Under the pieces are notes generated by a model. It had not been told where the DNA came from. It made no database searches and saw only the letters and a list, made by a program, of their open reading frames with translations. This document shows, in pieces, positions 36,157-45,799 of a stretch of DNA of 64,000 bases. Each line of letters starts with the position of its first letter. Position 1 is the stretch's first letter. The DNA comes from Parvibaculum indicum (GTDB taxonomy: Bacteria; Pseudomonadota; Alphaproteobacteria; Parvibaculales; Parvibaculaceae), in NCBI RefSeq assembly GCF_011762095.1, contig NZ_JAASQO010000006.1, positions 176,000-239,999 on the forward strand. The letters are read 5' to 3'. The position numbers were made by a program, and so were the translations under genes.

Positions 36157-36220
36157 CTCCCCGCAAGACGTTGTGGCTTTGCCTTCTTAGCCACAGCCGT
36201 CTTGTGGGGAGTTTTCGTTT
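36157..36220 (+). terminator. Large branched terminator after the DUF1302 gene
   Basis: The outer 14-bp stem ctccccgcaagacg / cgtcttgtggggag (one G-T pair) encloses an inner 7-bp stem tgtggct / agccaca and is followed by ttttcgttt. It begins 61 bases past the stop at 36096. The nested structure is unusually long for a terminator. Confidence 0.75.
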
Positions 36221-36364
36221 GCGCAGCCTTTTCTCCGGGTTCGGATGAAGACCGGGAGCGAATGAACACAAAATCTCACACCCGCGTGACCTGGCGCCCG
36301 GCAACATGATGAACGGCGGACAAGCCGTGTCATCAGTCCTTGTGTTCGGGAGTTCGAGGTCGGT

Positions 36365-36742
36365 ATGCGCAAGCGAACAGTTCTTCTCCTGCCCGTGCTT
36401 CTGGCGCTGGCAGCCTGCGGGGAGCCGTCGGAGAGCGATCTGCAATCGGCGGTGAAAGAGGATCTTCATGCGCGCGCCACGGCTGCGGGCAGCACCTCGC
36501 AGGCTGTGGACGATTTGATGATCGTTCGGGTCGCCAAGCATGAATGCCACCCTTTCGAGGATGGCTATCTATGTTCTTTCACGCTCAAGATGAAGACGCC
36601 GCTTTTTGCCACGCGCCCGGTCGAGGCGGAGCGCTATTTCGTGCGCAACAGCTGGTTCGGCGGCTGGCGTCTTGAGGATGGCAGGGTGGCGGAAGGTCAG
36701 GCCGCCGCCGCGTCGCCTTCCGGCTCGAGCTTCTCGCCCTGA
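36365..36742 (+). CDS. Small lipoprotein, hypothetical
   Basis: A 125-residue protein with a lipobox LALAAC (lipidated C18) and a charged mature domain containing ECHPFEDGYLCSFTLKM, whose two cysteines could form a disulfide. Its last 46 bases overlap the end of the PF10118 gene on the opposite strand. No family is recognised with confidence. Confidence 0.72.
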   Translation: MRKRTVLLLPVLLALAACGEPSESDLQSAVKEDLHARATAAGSTSQAVDDLMIVRVAKHECHPFEDGYLCSFTLKMKTPLFATRPVEAERYFVRNSWFGGWRLEDGRVAEGQAAAASPSGSSFSP

Positions 36743-37575
36743 CCGATTTTCCAGCGCTCGACCAGCTCACGATTGTCGTGATCCCAGGGGTGGAAGCTCG
36801 GACGGAACCAGTCGAGATACTCGCCGATCGACTTGCGGACATGACCGGGCTTGCCGAACATGTACCAGACCCAGCGGCCCCAGGCGCGCGGGCTCCATTG
36901 CAGGCCGTCGGCACGAAGCAGCAGCCACATATTCACGACGAGCCCGATATTGAAGAAGAGCGTGGTCATGAGGATGGCGCGGACGCGGTTGATGTAGAAG
37001 CCGACCGGTGAACTCACCGCCTTCAGCGTGTCGAAGGCGACGGCCTTGTGTTCGGTTTCTTCCACCGCGTGCCACATCCAGAGCTCGTAGTCTTCCGGCT
37101 TGGCCTTTTCGGCCATCTCGGTGTCGCGCAAAAGCTGGTTGGCCAGCATGGCGGTGAAGTGCTCCAGCGCGCAGGTCTGGCCAAGCTGCCATTTGAGCGG
37201 CAGCCGGCGGCGCGCGATCTTGAGGCCGTATTGGGTCAGGCCCTCGAGCTTGTCCATGGGATAGCCCTGCGCTTGTATGCGCTCGTTATAGAGCTTGTGT
37301 TCGCGCGAATGGACCGCTTCCTGGCCGACGAAGGCGGAGATTTCGGTCAGAAGCTTCGGATCGGTGATCTTGTCCTTCTGGGCGCGGACGCTGTCGCAAA
37401 AGAAACGTTCGCCATCGGGAAACATGCTGGAGAGCGCATTGTAATGCGCGGTGATGACCGGATCGCCGCCATACCAGTGACGGTCCTCGCCGCTGGCGAA
37501 CCGGCGGTTCCTCACCTCGAAGGCCAGCTTGCTGCCGCTCTGGAGGGCAGGGGTCTCGTTCAGTGCAGTATCCAT
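36697..37575 (-). CDS. PF10118 family putative metal-dependent hydrolase (ferritin-like di-iron)
   Basis: A 292-residue helical protein. Metal-ligand candidates are spaced as in di-iron four-helix bundles: FVGQEAVHSREH, ALEHFTAM and WHAVEETEHKAVAFD. A hydrophobic stretch (AILMTTLFFNIGLVVNMWLLL) suggests membrane contact. The family is annotated as predicted metal-dependent hydrolase, with biochemistry mostly unproven. It ends on top of the lipoprotein gene's 3' end. Confidence 0.82.
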   Translation of the reverse strand: MDTALNETPALQSGSKLAFEVRNRRFASGEDRHWYGGDPVITAHYNALSSMFPDGERFFCDSVRAQKDKITDPKLLTEISAFVGQEAVHSREHKLYNERIQAQGYPMDKLEGLTQYGLKIARRRLPLKWQLGQTCALEHFTAMLANQLLRDTEMAEKAKPEDYELWMWHAVEETEHKAVAFDTLKAVSSPVGFYINRVRAILMTTLFFNIGLVVNMWLLLRADGLQWSPRAWGRWVWYMFGKPGHVRKSIGEYLDWFRPSFHPWDHDNRELVERWKIGQGEKLEPEGDAAAA

Positions 37576-37762
37576 ATCTTCAGCCGCTCCAGTTCATGGT
37601 TTCGCGTCAGCGACGCAACGTCTGCCTACATTTTTGTAATCAAGCGCCGCGCTTCAAGAGCGGATACAAAACTCGACATTTCATGGGGCGTGATCTCCAT
37701 CTCGTGCCGGGGGCGGAAATCGGCTAATCCTCATCTCTCGGGCGATCCGGGGAAGGAGTTTT

Positions 37763-38896
37763 GTGAGCGACGTTTACGAGATCGAGACAGCGGTGATCGG
37801 CGCGGGCGCGGTCGGGCTTGCCTGTGCCCGCGCGCTCGCCATGACCGGTCGCGAGGTGGTTGTGCTGGAACGCGCAGGCGCGATCGGCACGGAGACCTCT
37901 TCGCGCAACAGCGAGGTCATTCATGCTGGTATCTACTACCCGGCCGGGAGCCTGAAGGCGCGGGCCTGTGTCGAGGGGCGACGTCTTCTCCATGCCTATC
38001 TGGAGGCGCACCGGCTGCCTTACCGCCAATGCGGGAAGTTCATCGTTGCGACCGACGAGGCGCAGGCGGAGGCCCTGCCGGCGATTGCCGCACGGGCCCG
38101 CGAAAACGGCGTGGAGGGAACCGAGGAAATCGATGCGGTCCGCGCCGTCAAAGCAGAGCCGCAGCTTTCCTGTCTGGCTGCGCTTCACTCGCCGGTGACG
38201 GGCATTCTGGATTCCCATGCCTATATGCTGAGTCTGCAGGGAGAGTTTGAGGATCATGGCGGAGTGATCGCGTTTCACGCCGAAGCGGAAGCGATCGAAG
38301 TCTGCTCGCCGGGCTTCGTCATTCAAGTCGGCGGCGATGCGCCGATGCGGCTCCACGCGCGCGAGGTCGTGAATGCGGCAGGCCTTCATGCGCCCGCGCT
38401 CGGCCACCGGATCGAGGGGCTCGATCCGGCCTTTGTGCCGGCGGCTCATTTTGCCAAGGGCAGTTATTTCGCTCTGTCGGGGCGGGCGCCGTTTTCGCGG
38501 CTCATCTATCCTGCCCCGGAACAGGCCGGTCTCGGCATTCATCTGACGCTCGATATGGGCGGGCAGGCGCGTTTCGGACCGGATGTCGAATGGGTCGAGC
38601 CAGGCGCGGATGGCGGGCTCGATTACAGCGTCGATCCGGCGCGGGGCGAGATTTTCTACGAGGCGATCCGGCGCTACTGGCCGGCCCTTCCGGCCGGGGC
38701 ACTGGTACCTGCCTATGCGGGTATCCGGCCGAAACTGCAGAACCCCGGCGAACCGCCGCGCGATTTCTGTATATCGGGTCCCGACGAGCATGGGCTGGCC
38801 GGGCTCGTCAATCTCTTCGGCATTGAAAGTCCGGGGCTTACGGCGTCTCTGTCGCTGGCTGACTATGTTGTGGCTAGGTTGGATGAGGAGTATTAA
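37763..38896 (+). CDS. FAD-dependent oxidoreductase, DAO/LhgO-like
   Basis: A 377-residue flavoprotein with GAGAVG (13-18), the ADP-binding helix, and [21 protein letters not shown], the hallmark of L-2-hydroxyglutarate oxidase-type enzymes. Near the C-terminus [18 protein letters not shown] and [20 protein letters not shown] match the family. It starts with GTG 37763 after ggggaaggag. It probably oxidises a 2-hydroxy acid; the exact substrate is unproven. Confidence 0.87.
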   Translation: MSDVYEIETAVIGAGAVGLACARALAMTGREVVVLERAGAIGTETSSRNSEVIHAGIYYPAGSLKARACVEGRRLLHAYLEAHRLPYRQCGKFIVATDEAQAEALPAIAARARENGVEGTEEIDAVRAVKAEPQLSCLAALHSPVTGILDSHAYMLSLQGEFEDHGGVIAFHAEAEAIEVCSPGFVIQVGGDAPMRLHAREVVNAAGLHAPALGHRIEGLDPAFVPAAHFAKGSYFALSGRAPFSRLIYPAPEQAGLGIHLTLDMGGQARFGPDVEWVEPGADGGLDYSVDPARGEIFYEAIRRYWPALPAGALVPAYAGIRPKLQNPGEPPRDFCISGPDEHGLAGLVNLFGIESPGLTASLSLADYVVARLDEEY

Positions 38897-38989
38897 CCTC
38901 TTCCCGCCCGGCAGGACGAGGCTTGTTGCGTTTCTCTGGCAAGATAGATCCATCCTTTTGCCTTCTTTAACCCTGAGGCCTTAGCTTTT

Positions 38990-39433
38990 ATGCGGAACTT
39001 TCTTGCAGAAGCTCCTGAACGGAGCGGACTGGCTAAGCGTGTGGATAGCGGAATGAACAGGTTTTGGGTGCGTGTTGTGTGGCTTGTCGGTCTTGGCACC
39101 GTGCTTGTCGGTACGCTTGATCCTGCCATGGCGCCGCCTTCATTTTTTTCCGGGTTTGATAAAGTGATGCATGGCGGCGCCTTTGCCGCGCTGGCGGCTA
39201 TTGTTCCTTTTGCGGCCACTCGAACCGGCAGCCGCAGCATTTTGTTCGCAGGCCTTCTTTTGGTCGGCGCGGCAATAGAGGTCATTCAGAGTTTTATACC
39301 TGCCCGTTCCGCTTCATTCTTAGACTTTTCTGCCGATGCGCTGGGTGTTGTTCTCGGCGCACTTGTCGGCTTGTGGTTCTATCAGCGTCTTGCCGGATAT
39401 TTCAGTGCAGGGGCCACCGGTGCGGGCAGGTAG
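38990..39433 (+). CDS. VanZ-like membrane protein
   Basis: A 147-residue protein with about four hydrophobic helices and the VanZ pattern: DKVMHGGAFAALA after the first helix and GAAIEVIQSFIPARSASFLDFSADALGVVLG near the end. VanZ proteins are small membrane proteins of unclear biochemical role. ATG 39053 is an alternative start that trims a charged leader. Confidence 0.8.
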   Translation: MRNFLAEAPERSGLAKRVDSGMNRFWVRVVWLVGLGTVLVGTLDPAMAPPSFFSGFDKVMHGGAFAALAAIVPFAATRTGSRSILFAGLLLVGAAIEVIQSFIPARSASFLDFSADALGVVLGALVGLWFYQRLAGYFSAGATGAGR

Positions 39434-39553
39434 TCGACTTCATCGGAACCATCCTTCCGCTCGGTGATTGCAATTTTCTACAAAGTGCGAACGATGGAAA
39501 GTCCGAACCTCGGCGTATCTTCTGCCAGATCTGATTTGCAGAAAAGGCTGGCA

Positions 39554-39817
39554 ATGGCGGATATTTCGGACAGACGCTTGCGCGCGGGCCTGAAGATCGG
39601 TCGCTTCAGGCTTCCGGTTCCCCGTAGCCGTGCCGGACGCATCGGCGCTGGCGCTGGTCTGGTGGTTCTCGGGTTCATTCCGGGCCCGCCGGGGCCGGGC
39701 GCCATCCCGGTAGGGATCACCCTTCTCACGATGGATCATGCGCCCTCGCGCCGTTGGCGCAGGAAGATGATCGTCCGGGCAGGCAGAAAATGGCAGGCTT
39801 TCAAAAGGCGGTCTTAA
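39554..39817 (+). CDS. Small PGPGW-like membrane protein
   Basis: An 87-residue basic protein with one hydrophobic segment containing GFIPGPPGPGAIPVGITLLT, close to the PGPGW transmembrane family. ATG 39554 is preferred because aaaagg sits six bases upstream; in-frame starts exist at 39494 and 39464. Function unknown. Confidence 0.65.
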   Translation: MADISDRRLRAGLKIGRFRLPVPRSRAGRIGAGAGLVVLGFIPGPPGPGAIPVGITLLTMDHAPSRRWRRKMIVRAGRKWQAFKRRS

Positions 39818-39986
39818 CGCTCTCCCCTTCCTTCAGCTGGGAAAGACGTCGACGCGCGCGCCTTCGTCGATTGCCTTTCCGGCTGGATGTGCATGTCCAT
39901 CGGAGCTCTTCTGCAGGCTAACCGGTTTGGGCACCAATCAGCTTCCAGGCTTCAGTCCCGGTGAACACCCCTCATGGACTGCATAG

Positions 39987-40622
39987 CTAGTCCGCGGCGA
40001 GGGCCGGCCGCATTATCGTTGCGGAGGCCGGAACGCGGTCGTTCTGTCCTCTGGGCACGGGTCGCCCGCGCCGCCGCATCTGCATCAGGGCCTCCGTGGC
40101 CGCCATGAAACCTGCGAGCATGTTCGACGCATCGGCCCCGGCGTCATGGATCATGCGCGCGTCGTCCAGAACTGCCCGCACCACATGTTCGTTAACGCCC
40201 ATCTGTCGGGCAAGCAGCTCCGGTGCCCGGATCTCGAGCACTCCATAGGTGAATCCGGCCGCCTGGACCAGAAGGCGCAGCTGATCCGCGACAAAAGGCA
40301 GGCGAGCGCTATACGCGATCTCCTCGCTCTCGAGTTCCATGATCAGAAACATCAGCGCATCGGCCGGGGCGAGGCCGTGCTCGGCGATATCGATTGTTCC
40401 AAGACCGCGCTGGCGTGCGAGATCGCGACACCAGGTTCGATCGCAAAGCCATGACGGGTCCGGCGCCACAACGACGGAGCCCTTTCTGATCTTGCCTTCA
40501 ACCGACCGCGCCCAGCCGATCTGGGCCGGGAACGCCCGTGCCGGATCGCTGCAACTCATCCCGACATCAATGAAGAGCGGGGAGCGATGGAGCAGCTCAT
40601 CCGTATTCGAAGCATGTGCCAT
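39987..40622 (-). CDS. Hypothetical protein, possibly a degenerate DEDD exonuclease fold
   Basis: A 211-residue protein. LFIDVGMSCSDPARAFPAQIGWA followed later by EHGLAPADALMFLIMELESEEIAYSARLPFVADQLRLL has the layout of a DnaQ-like fold (first acidic strand, then helix and the place of the HNAxFD segment), but the usual second acidic residue and HN motif are not there. If so it is catalytically altered. The match is by eye and weak. Confidence 0.55.
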   Translation of the reverse strand: MAHASNTDELLHRSPLFIDVGMSCSDPARAFPAQIGWARSVEGKIRKGSVVVAPDPSWLCDRTWCRDLARQRGLGTIDIAEHGLAPADALMFLIMELESEEIAYSARLPFVADQLRLLVQAAGFTYGVLEIRAPELLARQMGVNEHVVRAVLDDARMIHDAGADASNMLAGFMAATEALMQMRRRGRPVPRGQNDRVPASATIMRPALAAD

Positions 40623-40875
40623 GACGGGGACCCGCCCAACTTGTTCCGCTTACGTCCTTTCAGTTTTTCAAACTTTTCCATAAGGTATCCAGTCGAAAAC
40701 TGTAACAAACTCGTAGACCCAACATCTCGTTCACGCTGGTTCATCACGCCAAAATCGAGGCAAGCAGGGCAGTTCGAGAAGCTCACGATTACTGGCGACG
40801 CAAGACCGATCTTTTGGCATGAAAACCGGGGAATGATGCTCGCAACGATGAAATCCAGCCGGAGACCGCCCGGGC
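40623..40875. other. Intergenic region, no gene seen
   Basis: Upstream region of the 39987 gene. It shows no credible frame, repeat or structured element. Composition is more A+T-rich near 40660-40720, as expected for a promoter area. Confidence 0.5.
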
Positions 40876-41105
40876 TTGGCCCGCGAACTGGCCGAGATTT
40901 GGAAACTCCTCGCGCAGGCCTATGCGGACGGCGATTGCGATTATGTGCAGGACGTCGCGGCGGAATGCGCCGATGACGGCGAAGTCGTCGGCGCCTCGGG
41001 GAGATCGGCGATAGCGTGTTCGTCGTGATGACGGTGGAAGCATCGCCCGAAGGGGACGGCCCTTCGCCGGACAAAGTCGTCGGGCGCATGCGGCCCGACA
41101 CGTAA
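40876..41105 (+). pseudogene. Possible frameshifted small gene remnant
   Basis: One frame reads LARELAEIWKLLAQAYADGD up to about 40985. The next reads RLGEIGDSVFVVMTVEASPE and on to a stop at 41105. Both have natural amino-acid composition and codon use, and they meet near 40990, so a single frameshift would join them. No start signal or family is recognised. Confidence 0.3.
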
Positions 41106-41395
41106 GGTTTCGCCGATGTCGCCCGGGAAATTGAGTCAGCGCTCAGCGCCAGCCCGTCGCCGGGGGCAGCCGGATCTTGTCGTCTCACATCGGAATCTTC
41201 GCATGCCCCTGACCTCACTCCGGCCCGGAAGATCGTGATCTATAGCTTTAAGGGCGGGCTATGCCGCATTGCTCGCATGCGGGGCCATTTGCAAGAGTTC
41301 TTGCCCAACAATGATTTGTGAACGGGCGTTGCGCTGTTTGAGGGGTGAGTGGTGAACCGGAGCTTGGAGAAGCGGTTCAGGTTACCCCTGGGCGA
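41106..41395. other. Intergenic region, no gene seen
   Basis: 290 bases downstream of the - strand gene at 41396. No gene, terminator or repeat could be supported. Confidence 0.5.
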
Positions 41396-41689
41396 TCACT
41401 TTGCCTTGGTGTTACGAACCTGCTGAACCACTACTGCGCAGGCCACGACACCAAAAACAATAAAGACAAAACCGAGGCTGGGCCCCATCAGGCGCGACAG
41501 GTAAAGCAGTACTACGGCAATGAATCCACTGAAGAGCGTAAAGGGGGTGAGGCCGTAGCCCTTGATCGTAACAATGCTTGGTACTGACGTGCCGCGTTCC
41601 CGGATCTTTTGTTCCATCTTGGAGAGAACCATTGGTGCCAGAGCCAGGATGACCCCCATCACCAGAATCAGCCAACCATCCATCGTCAT
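41396..41689 (-). CDS. Small integral membrane protein
   Basis: A 97-residue protein with three hydrophobic segments: near the N-terminus (WLILVMGVILALAPMVL), in the middle (FTLFSGFIAVVLLYL) and near the C-terminus (FVFIVFGVVACAVVV). No family is recognised. ATG 41683 is an alternative start. Confidence 0.6.
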   Translation of the reverse strand: MTMDGWLILVMGVILALAPMVLSKMEQKIRERGTSVPSIVTIKGYGLTPFTLFSGFIAVVLLYLSRLMGPSLGFVFIVFGVVACAVVVQQVRNTKAK

Positions 41690-42030
41690 ATGAGAGCTCT
41701 TTTCTTCGAACAGAAATTCAGAGAGTTATGTCGCGGTTTCGATCACATCATCGATCAGCACAAAACATAGCACAGATGCGCTTATCAATGAGCCGACCGC
41801 GACGCAGGGTTATTCACTTCTCAATTTGGTGCCTGTTCCAGCAGTTCCGATGCTCGGCTCGACCAAAGCATTGCCTATCCTGATCTTCGTCCAGGAATAT
41901 TTTTGCTTTTTCATTGAAGCTTTCTCGTAATGCCTGTTTTATACTAGAAATAACGGGTTATTATTTGTGTTTTGTGTCAAATTGGCACTTAACATATCCT
42001 TCCGCATATTGGTGTTGGGGGAGGATGATT
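41690..42030. other. A+T-rich divergent intergenic region with candidate promoter
   Basis: 341 bases between the - strand small membrane gene and the + strand gene at 42031. A tatact hexamer at 41940-41945 resembles a -10, but no -35 with normal spacing is obvious. A second possible -10 lies near 41993. No gene seen. Confidence 0.4.
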
Positions 42031-43935
42031 GTGATTGAGCATTCACAAAGTGGGGAATCGAAAAAAATAGGGGAACGACCGTCGAGGCTACGGCCTTTAC
42101 TGCGGTCAGGTCGTCGACAAGTTGCATGGTTAGCCAAGTTTGCCGGTGTGGGCTCGTACAGCCTGGAGACGAAGTTCGTCATTCTTTGCCTATGGTATTT
42201 TCCTCTGGCGTTCCTCTTTTGGCCTGGAAATCTAGATGCTCTGGGGATTGCACTCGTTTCCGGGCTTGGAAGCGAGCGTATGGCCGAGGCCGTTGTCGCC
42301 ATCATTGTTGGGGGCGCGCTGCTTGCGCCGGTTGTTGCCTCCCTTTCCATCATTATTGCCTGGTACGACGCATTGGGATTGCGCGGCAGTGTCGAGGCGG
42401 TTGAGCGATATCTGAATGGACTGCCCGAATTTTTAAGGCCTCAATGGCCTCGGCCAACCGTATATGCAGGTTTTGCTTTGATAGCTGCGCTGTTCCTGGT
42501 GCCGGTGTTCGCGCTCATTTTTTGGTATCTCGACGGCGCTCATTCTCAAGGTGAGCATGGCTGGTGGGCATGGCTGGGGTTCACTTGCGACGTCGTCGTT
42601 GAAAAGCTACTGATTTTTGATTTTTCCGATGTGTTCGGAAGATTCGGGTTTCCTCCGCGGTTCTCGTCTTTGCAGCCATCCACCTTCGCCGCCGCATCCG
42701 TCGATATGGGGCTGCGCCTCGTCATCGACGGCGCGATTGTTGCCGGTCTTATCGCGGGATTACGGCGAATGCTTCCAGCCCCAACAACCAGAGACCATAT
42801 AACGGATATCTATTCAGATTCAGCTTATGGCTTGGCTCTTTCGCAATTTTGCGAGGAAGTTCGGGATTCCATTCTCGAGCAAACAAGTGGTGATGAAGCC
42901 GATGGAAATGATGAGCCTGGTCAAGCATATGGTCTTGATGACCATCTGCGGGTCTTGCACATATTGGACATTGGTGGTGATACAAAACCCGCCAAACAGA
43001 TCTTTCAGGTGCCGGCAGACCCTGAAACCCGATACCAGGCAATGGCATGGCTCATTGAAGCCGGAGAACGCCAGACGATTGAGAATGAGGTGCTCGAAAA
43101 GCTGGGTGATGGCGAAGCGGGGCGGGCGTCGCTTATAAAGCTTCTTGCCTCGCGTCCGGAAGTCACACAAAGCACGAGAGTCACGGGCAAGCTAATCGAT
43201 CTAATTGAGGATCAAAGAACGCCGGAAGACGTCGGTCTGGCAGCGACTGATGCCCTAAAACATCTTTATACTGATGACTTGGTTGATCGGTTGCTCTCGC
43301 TCATGAGCAGGCGTGAAATCGGGCCGGCTATTCTGGATGGAATTTTCGAGGTTTTTGCTGAAAACAAGAGCGACAAATCTGTTGAGCGCATTGTGGCGCA
43401 GGCGACAAGCCGTCCCTCTCAAGGAGAGCAATCGCAGACAAACGCCCGAGGGCGACAGGCGGTAAAGGTGTTGGGCGTCTGGGGGGGTGATGTTGCCCGG
43501 AATACCTTGCGTAGCGTTGCCCGGAATACGTTGCTCAGTGTTGTGCAGGATCCGCAATTGGATGGCCCCAGAAAACGCCTCGCGATTGAAGGCTTGGGGG
43601 CTCATCTTCGGACGTCAGGCAAAAAAGAACTCAGGAAAATCACTTCGGCGTTGCTTGATTACGAGGACAAGAGTGGAAGTTATACACCCGCCAGAAATAT
43701 GGTTCTGAACGTTTTGGGAAAGGTTTTTTCGAACGGCGGAAGATCAACCCGCATACAACGCGTTGTCATTGACAGGCTGTACGCGCGCGCGAGAGACGAA
43801 CATACACCGCGGTCCGTCAGGCGTCGGGCTGCCGAAGCCTTGTTGAGGATCAACACGCTTCGTGCTCGCAGGATTATTCGTCACTTGAAGAAGCAAGATG
43901 GATCACGGCAAATCGTCGAGGCCGTCCAGCGATAG
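42031..43935 (+). CDS. Membrane protein with C-terminal helical repeats
   Basis: A 634-residue protein. The N-terminal third has about five hydrophobic helices (LCLWYFPLAFLFW, AVVAIIVGGALLAPVVASLSI, FALIAALFLVPVFALIFWYL). The C-terminal half is a row of short paired helices (ASLIKLLASRPEV, AATDALKHLYTDDLVDRLLSL, AAEALLRINTLRARRIIRHL) that look like HEAT/armadillo repeats facing the cytoplasm. GTG 42031 has gggggagg six bases upstream; ATG 42025 is too close to it. The family is not recognised; a scaffold role is a guess. Confidence 0.7.
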   Translation: MIEHSQSGESKKIGERPSRLRPLLRSGRRQVAWLAKFAGVGSYSLETKFVILCLWYFPLAFLFWPGNLDALGIALVSGLGSERMAEAVVAIIVGGALLAPVVASLSIIIAWYDALGLRGSVEAVERYLNGLPEFLRPQWPRPTVYAGFALIAALFLVPVFALIFWYLDGAHSQGEHGWWAWLGFTCDVVVEKLLIFDFSDVFGRFGFPPRFSSLQPSTFAAASVDMGLRLVIDGAIVAGLIAGLRRMLPAPTTRDHITDIYSDSAYGLALSQFCEEVRDSILEQTSGDEADGNDEPGQAYGLDDHLRVLHILDIGGDTKPAKQIFQVPADPETRYQAMAWLIEAGERQTIENEVLEKLGDGEAGRASLIKLLASRPEVTQSTRVTGKLIDLIEDQRTPEDVGLAATDALKHLYTDDLVDRLLSLMSRREIGPAILDGIFEVFAENKSDKSVERIVAQATSRPSQGEQSQTNARGRQAVKVLGVWGGDVARNTLRSVARNTLLSVVQDPQLDGPRKRLAIEGLGAHLRTSGKKELRKITSALLDYEDKSGSYTPARNMVLNVLGKVFSNGGRSTRIQRVVIDRLYARARDEHTPRSVRRRAAEALLRINTLRARRIIRHLKKQDGSRQIVEAVQR

Positions 43936-43962
43936 TTTTTGTCGGAGGCTATTCCTATCCAG

Positions 43963-45555
43963 TCAGCAGGCGCCCTTGCGCGTGATCAGCACGGGCACGG
44001 TCTTGAAAAGGATCGCGATGTCGGCCCAGAGCGACCAGTTCTTCACATACCAGGCATCGAGCTGTACGCGGCGCACATAGGTCGTGTTGTTGCGACCGCT
44101 GACCTGCCACAGGCCGGTGATGCCGGGCTTGGCCGCCAGATAATATTCAGCGTCCTCGCCATAGCGGCGAACTTCGGCCTGGGTGACCGGACGGGGCCCG
44201 ACAAGGCTCATCTCGCCACGCAGCACGTTCAGGAGCTGGGGCAGCTCGTCGAGGCTCGTCTTGCGCAGGAAGTGGCCGATGCCGGTGATGCGCGGATCGT
44301 TGCGCAGTTTCTGGTCGCGTTCCCATTCGGCGCGGGCCTCGGGGTTCTTTTCCAGCAGCTCCCTCAAAATCGCATCGCCGTCGGTGCGCATGGTGCGGAA
44401 CTTCAGGCAGTTGAAGTCGCGGCCATTCTCGCCGACACGCGTATGACCGAAGAAGGCCGGGCCGCCATCGCGACGGATCAGGGCGCTCAGCACCGCGAAG
44501 AAGGGGGCGAGTGCCAGGAGCGCCGCCCCTGCCACGGCAAGGTCGAAGCTGCGCTTCACGAAACGGCTCATCGGCCGCGCCAGATTGTCCGCCAGCGTCA
44601 GCATGACGAGGTCATGGCTGAAGAAATTGCCGACATCCAGTGACATCGCCCCGATGCCCTTGAGCGGGGGAATGATCGCAAAGGGAATGCGGGCGCGATG
44701 GAGCGCGCGCAGGAGCGGGTCGAGATGGGCCATCTCCTCCGGCGAGGGCGCCAGGACGACGAAACGTGCCTGGTGCGTTTCGCAGGCCTGCAACAGCGCC
44801 TCGGAGAGGTCGCCGCCCGCGCGATAGAGGAAGCTCGACGGACGCATGGCATTCTCGTGATCCATCAGCTCGGCGGCCTCGGTCATGCCCGCGATTTCGT
44901 AGCCGAGATAGGGTTCCGATTCCAGAACCTGAGCGGCTTCTGCGGCGTTCCGCCCGGTACCGATGACGAGGACCGGGGCCATCCAACTGCCATGGCGCTT
45001 CAGGAAGACGCGCATGCCGATACGTCCCAGCGGGATCATGACGAGCGCGAGCGCCCAGCCCTGTAAAATCCAGAGACGGGAGAAATAGTCCTTGGTAACG
45101 AAGAGCAGGAAGCCGTCGAGCAAAGCGACGAGAAGCATGGCCTTGGCGACATCCTTCATTTCGCTCCAGAAGGGGGTGCGGCGGGAATAGTGCCCTTTCG
45201 CGCTCCACCAGATCATCGGCAGCAGGATAAGGGCTGCGACCCGCATGAACCGCTCGCCAAGGGCGTCGGCCTGAACGGCTTCGTAGCTGGTGTTCAGAAT
45301 GTGCTGGTTGACGGACAGCGCCAGAAGGCCCGCCATGCCCTGAGCGAAAACCAGGGACAGCGTATCGCCCAGCATCAGCATCAAGCGATCGGCGATCGGC
45401 GTGAGCCGTGCGCTCAACCGGTCGCGATGCGGGCTGTTGCTTTTGCCGTAGGACGCCCCGGCAGGTTCCACGCGCGGGCTGGCCGCGGGGGCGGCGACCG
45501 GAGCGATCGGTGTGGTGTTATTGGTTGCGGCAGTCATTGGGGGGGCTCGCTTCAT
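43963..45555 (-). CDS. Polyprenyl-phosphate sugar-1-phosphate transferase (WbaP-type initiating enzyme)
   Basis: A 530-residue protein with several N-terminal membrane helices, a CoA-binding-like middle domain (PVLVIGTGRNAAEAAQVLES) and the bacterial sugar transferase domain: FNCLKFRTM, TSLDELPQLLNVLRGEMSLVGPRP and KPGITGLWQVSGR. Such enzymes start repeat-unit assembly by transferring hexose-1-phosphate to undecaprenyl phosphate. It is the only initiating transferase in the window, so it may prime the polysaccharide of the first region. ATG 45537 is an alternative start. Confidence 0.92.
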   Translation of the reverse strand: MKRAPPMTAATNNTTPIAPVAAPAASPRVEPAGASYGKSNSPHRDRLSARLTPIADRLMLMLGDTLSLVFAQGMAGLLALSVNQHILNTSYEAVQADALGERFMRVAALILLPMIWWSAKGHYSRRTPFWSEMKDVAKAMLLVALLDGFLLFVTKDYFSRLWILQGWALALVMIPLGRIGMRVFLKRHGSWMAPVLVIGTGRNAAEAAQVLESEPYLGYEIAGMTEAAELMDHENAMRPSSFLYRAGGDLSEALLQACETHQARFVVLAPSPEEMAHLDPLLRALHRARIPFAIIPPLKGIGAMSLDVGNFFSHDLVMLTLADNLARPMSRFVKRSFDLAVAGAALLALAPFFAVLSALIRRDGGPAFFGHTRVGENGRDFNCLKFRTMRTDGDAILRELLEKNPEARAEWERDQKLRNDPRITGIGHFLRKTSLDELPQLLNVLRGEMSLVGPRPVTQAEVRRYGEDAEYYLAAKPGITGLWQVSGRNNTTYVRRVQLDAWYVKNWSLWADIAILFKTVPVLITRKGAC

Positions 45556-45799
45556 GCCTTCAATTCATTTGCGAAGACATGCGCAAGCCGCGTTCCAGCC
45601 CGATTCGTCCCATAGACGGCAAAAACAGGGTTAGCTGGTTCATATCGGGCCGGATTCCCGGGGGGTTCCCGATGGATGTTGCCCGAAACGGGACAGGACG
45701 TTGCGGCCTGTCTCAGAACCGGACGCGGCGGTGAACCATGCCGAAGCCCTTTCCGTATTGTGTGGCAGGCGATATGCGAGGCCGCGAACGGAGAGACGA

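Noticed and set aside
37048..38953. Two frames of about 400 codons opposite the PF10118 gene and the FAD oxidoreductase
   Set aside because: Antisense to recognised genes and without motifs.
38996..39012. A fourth copy of the ctttcttgca motif
   Set aside because: It lies inside the VanZ-like coding region and encodes ordinary residues, so it is probably chance.
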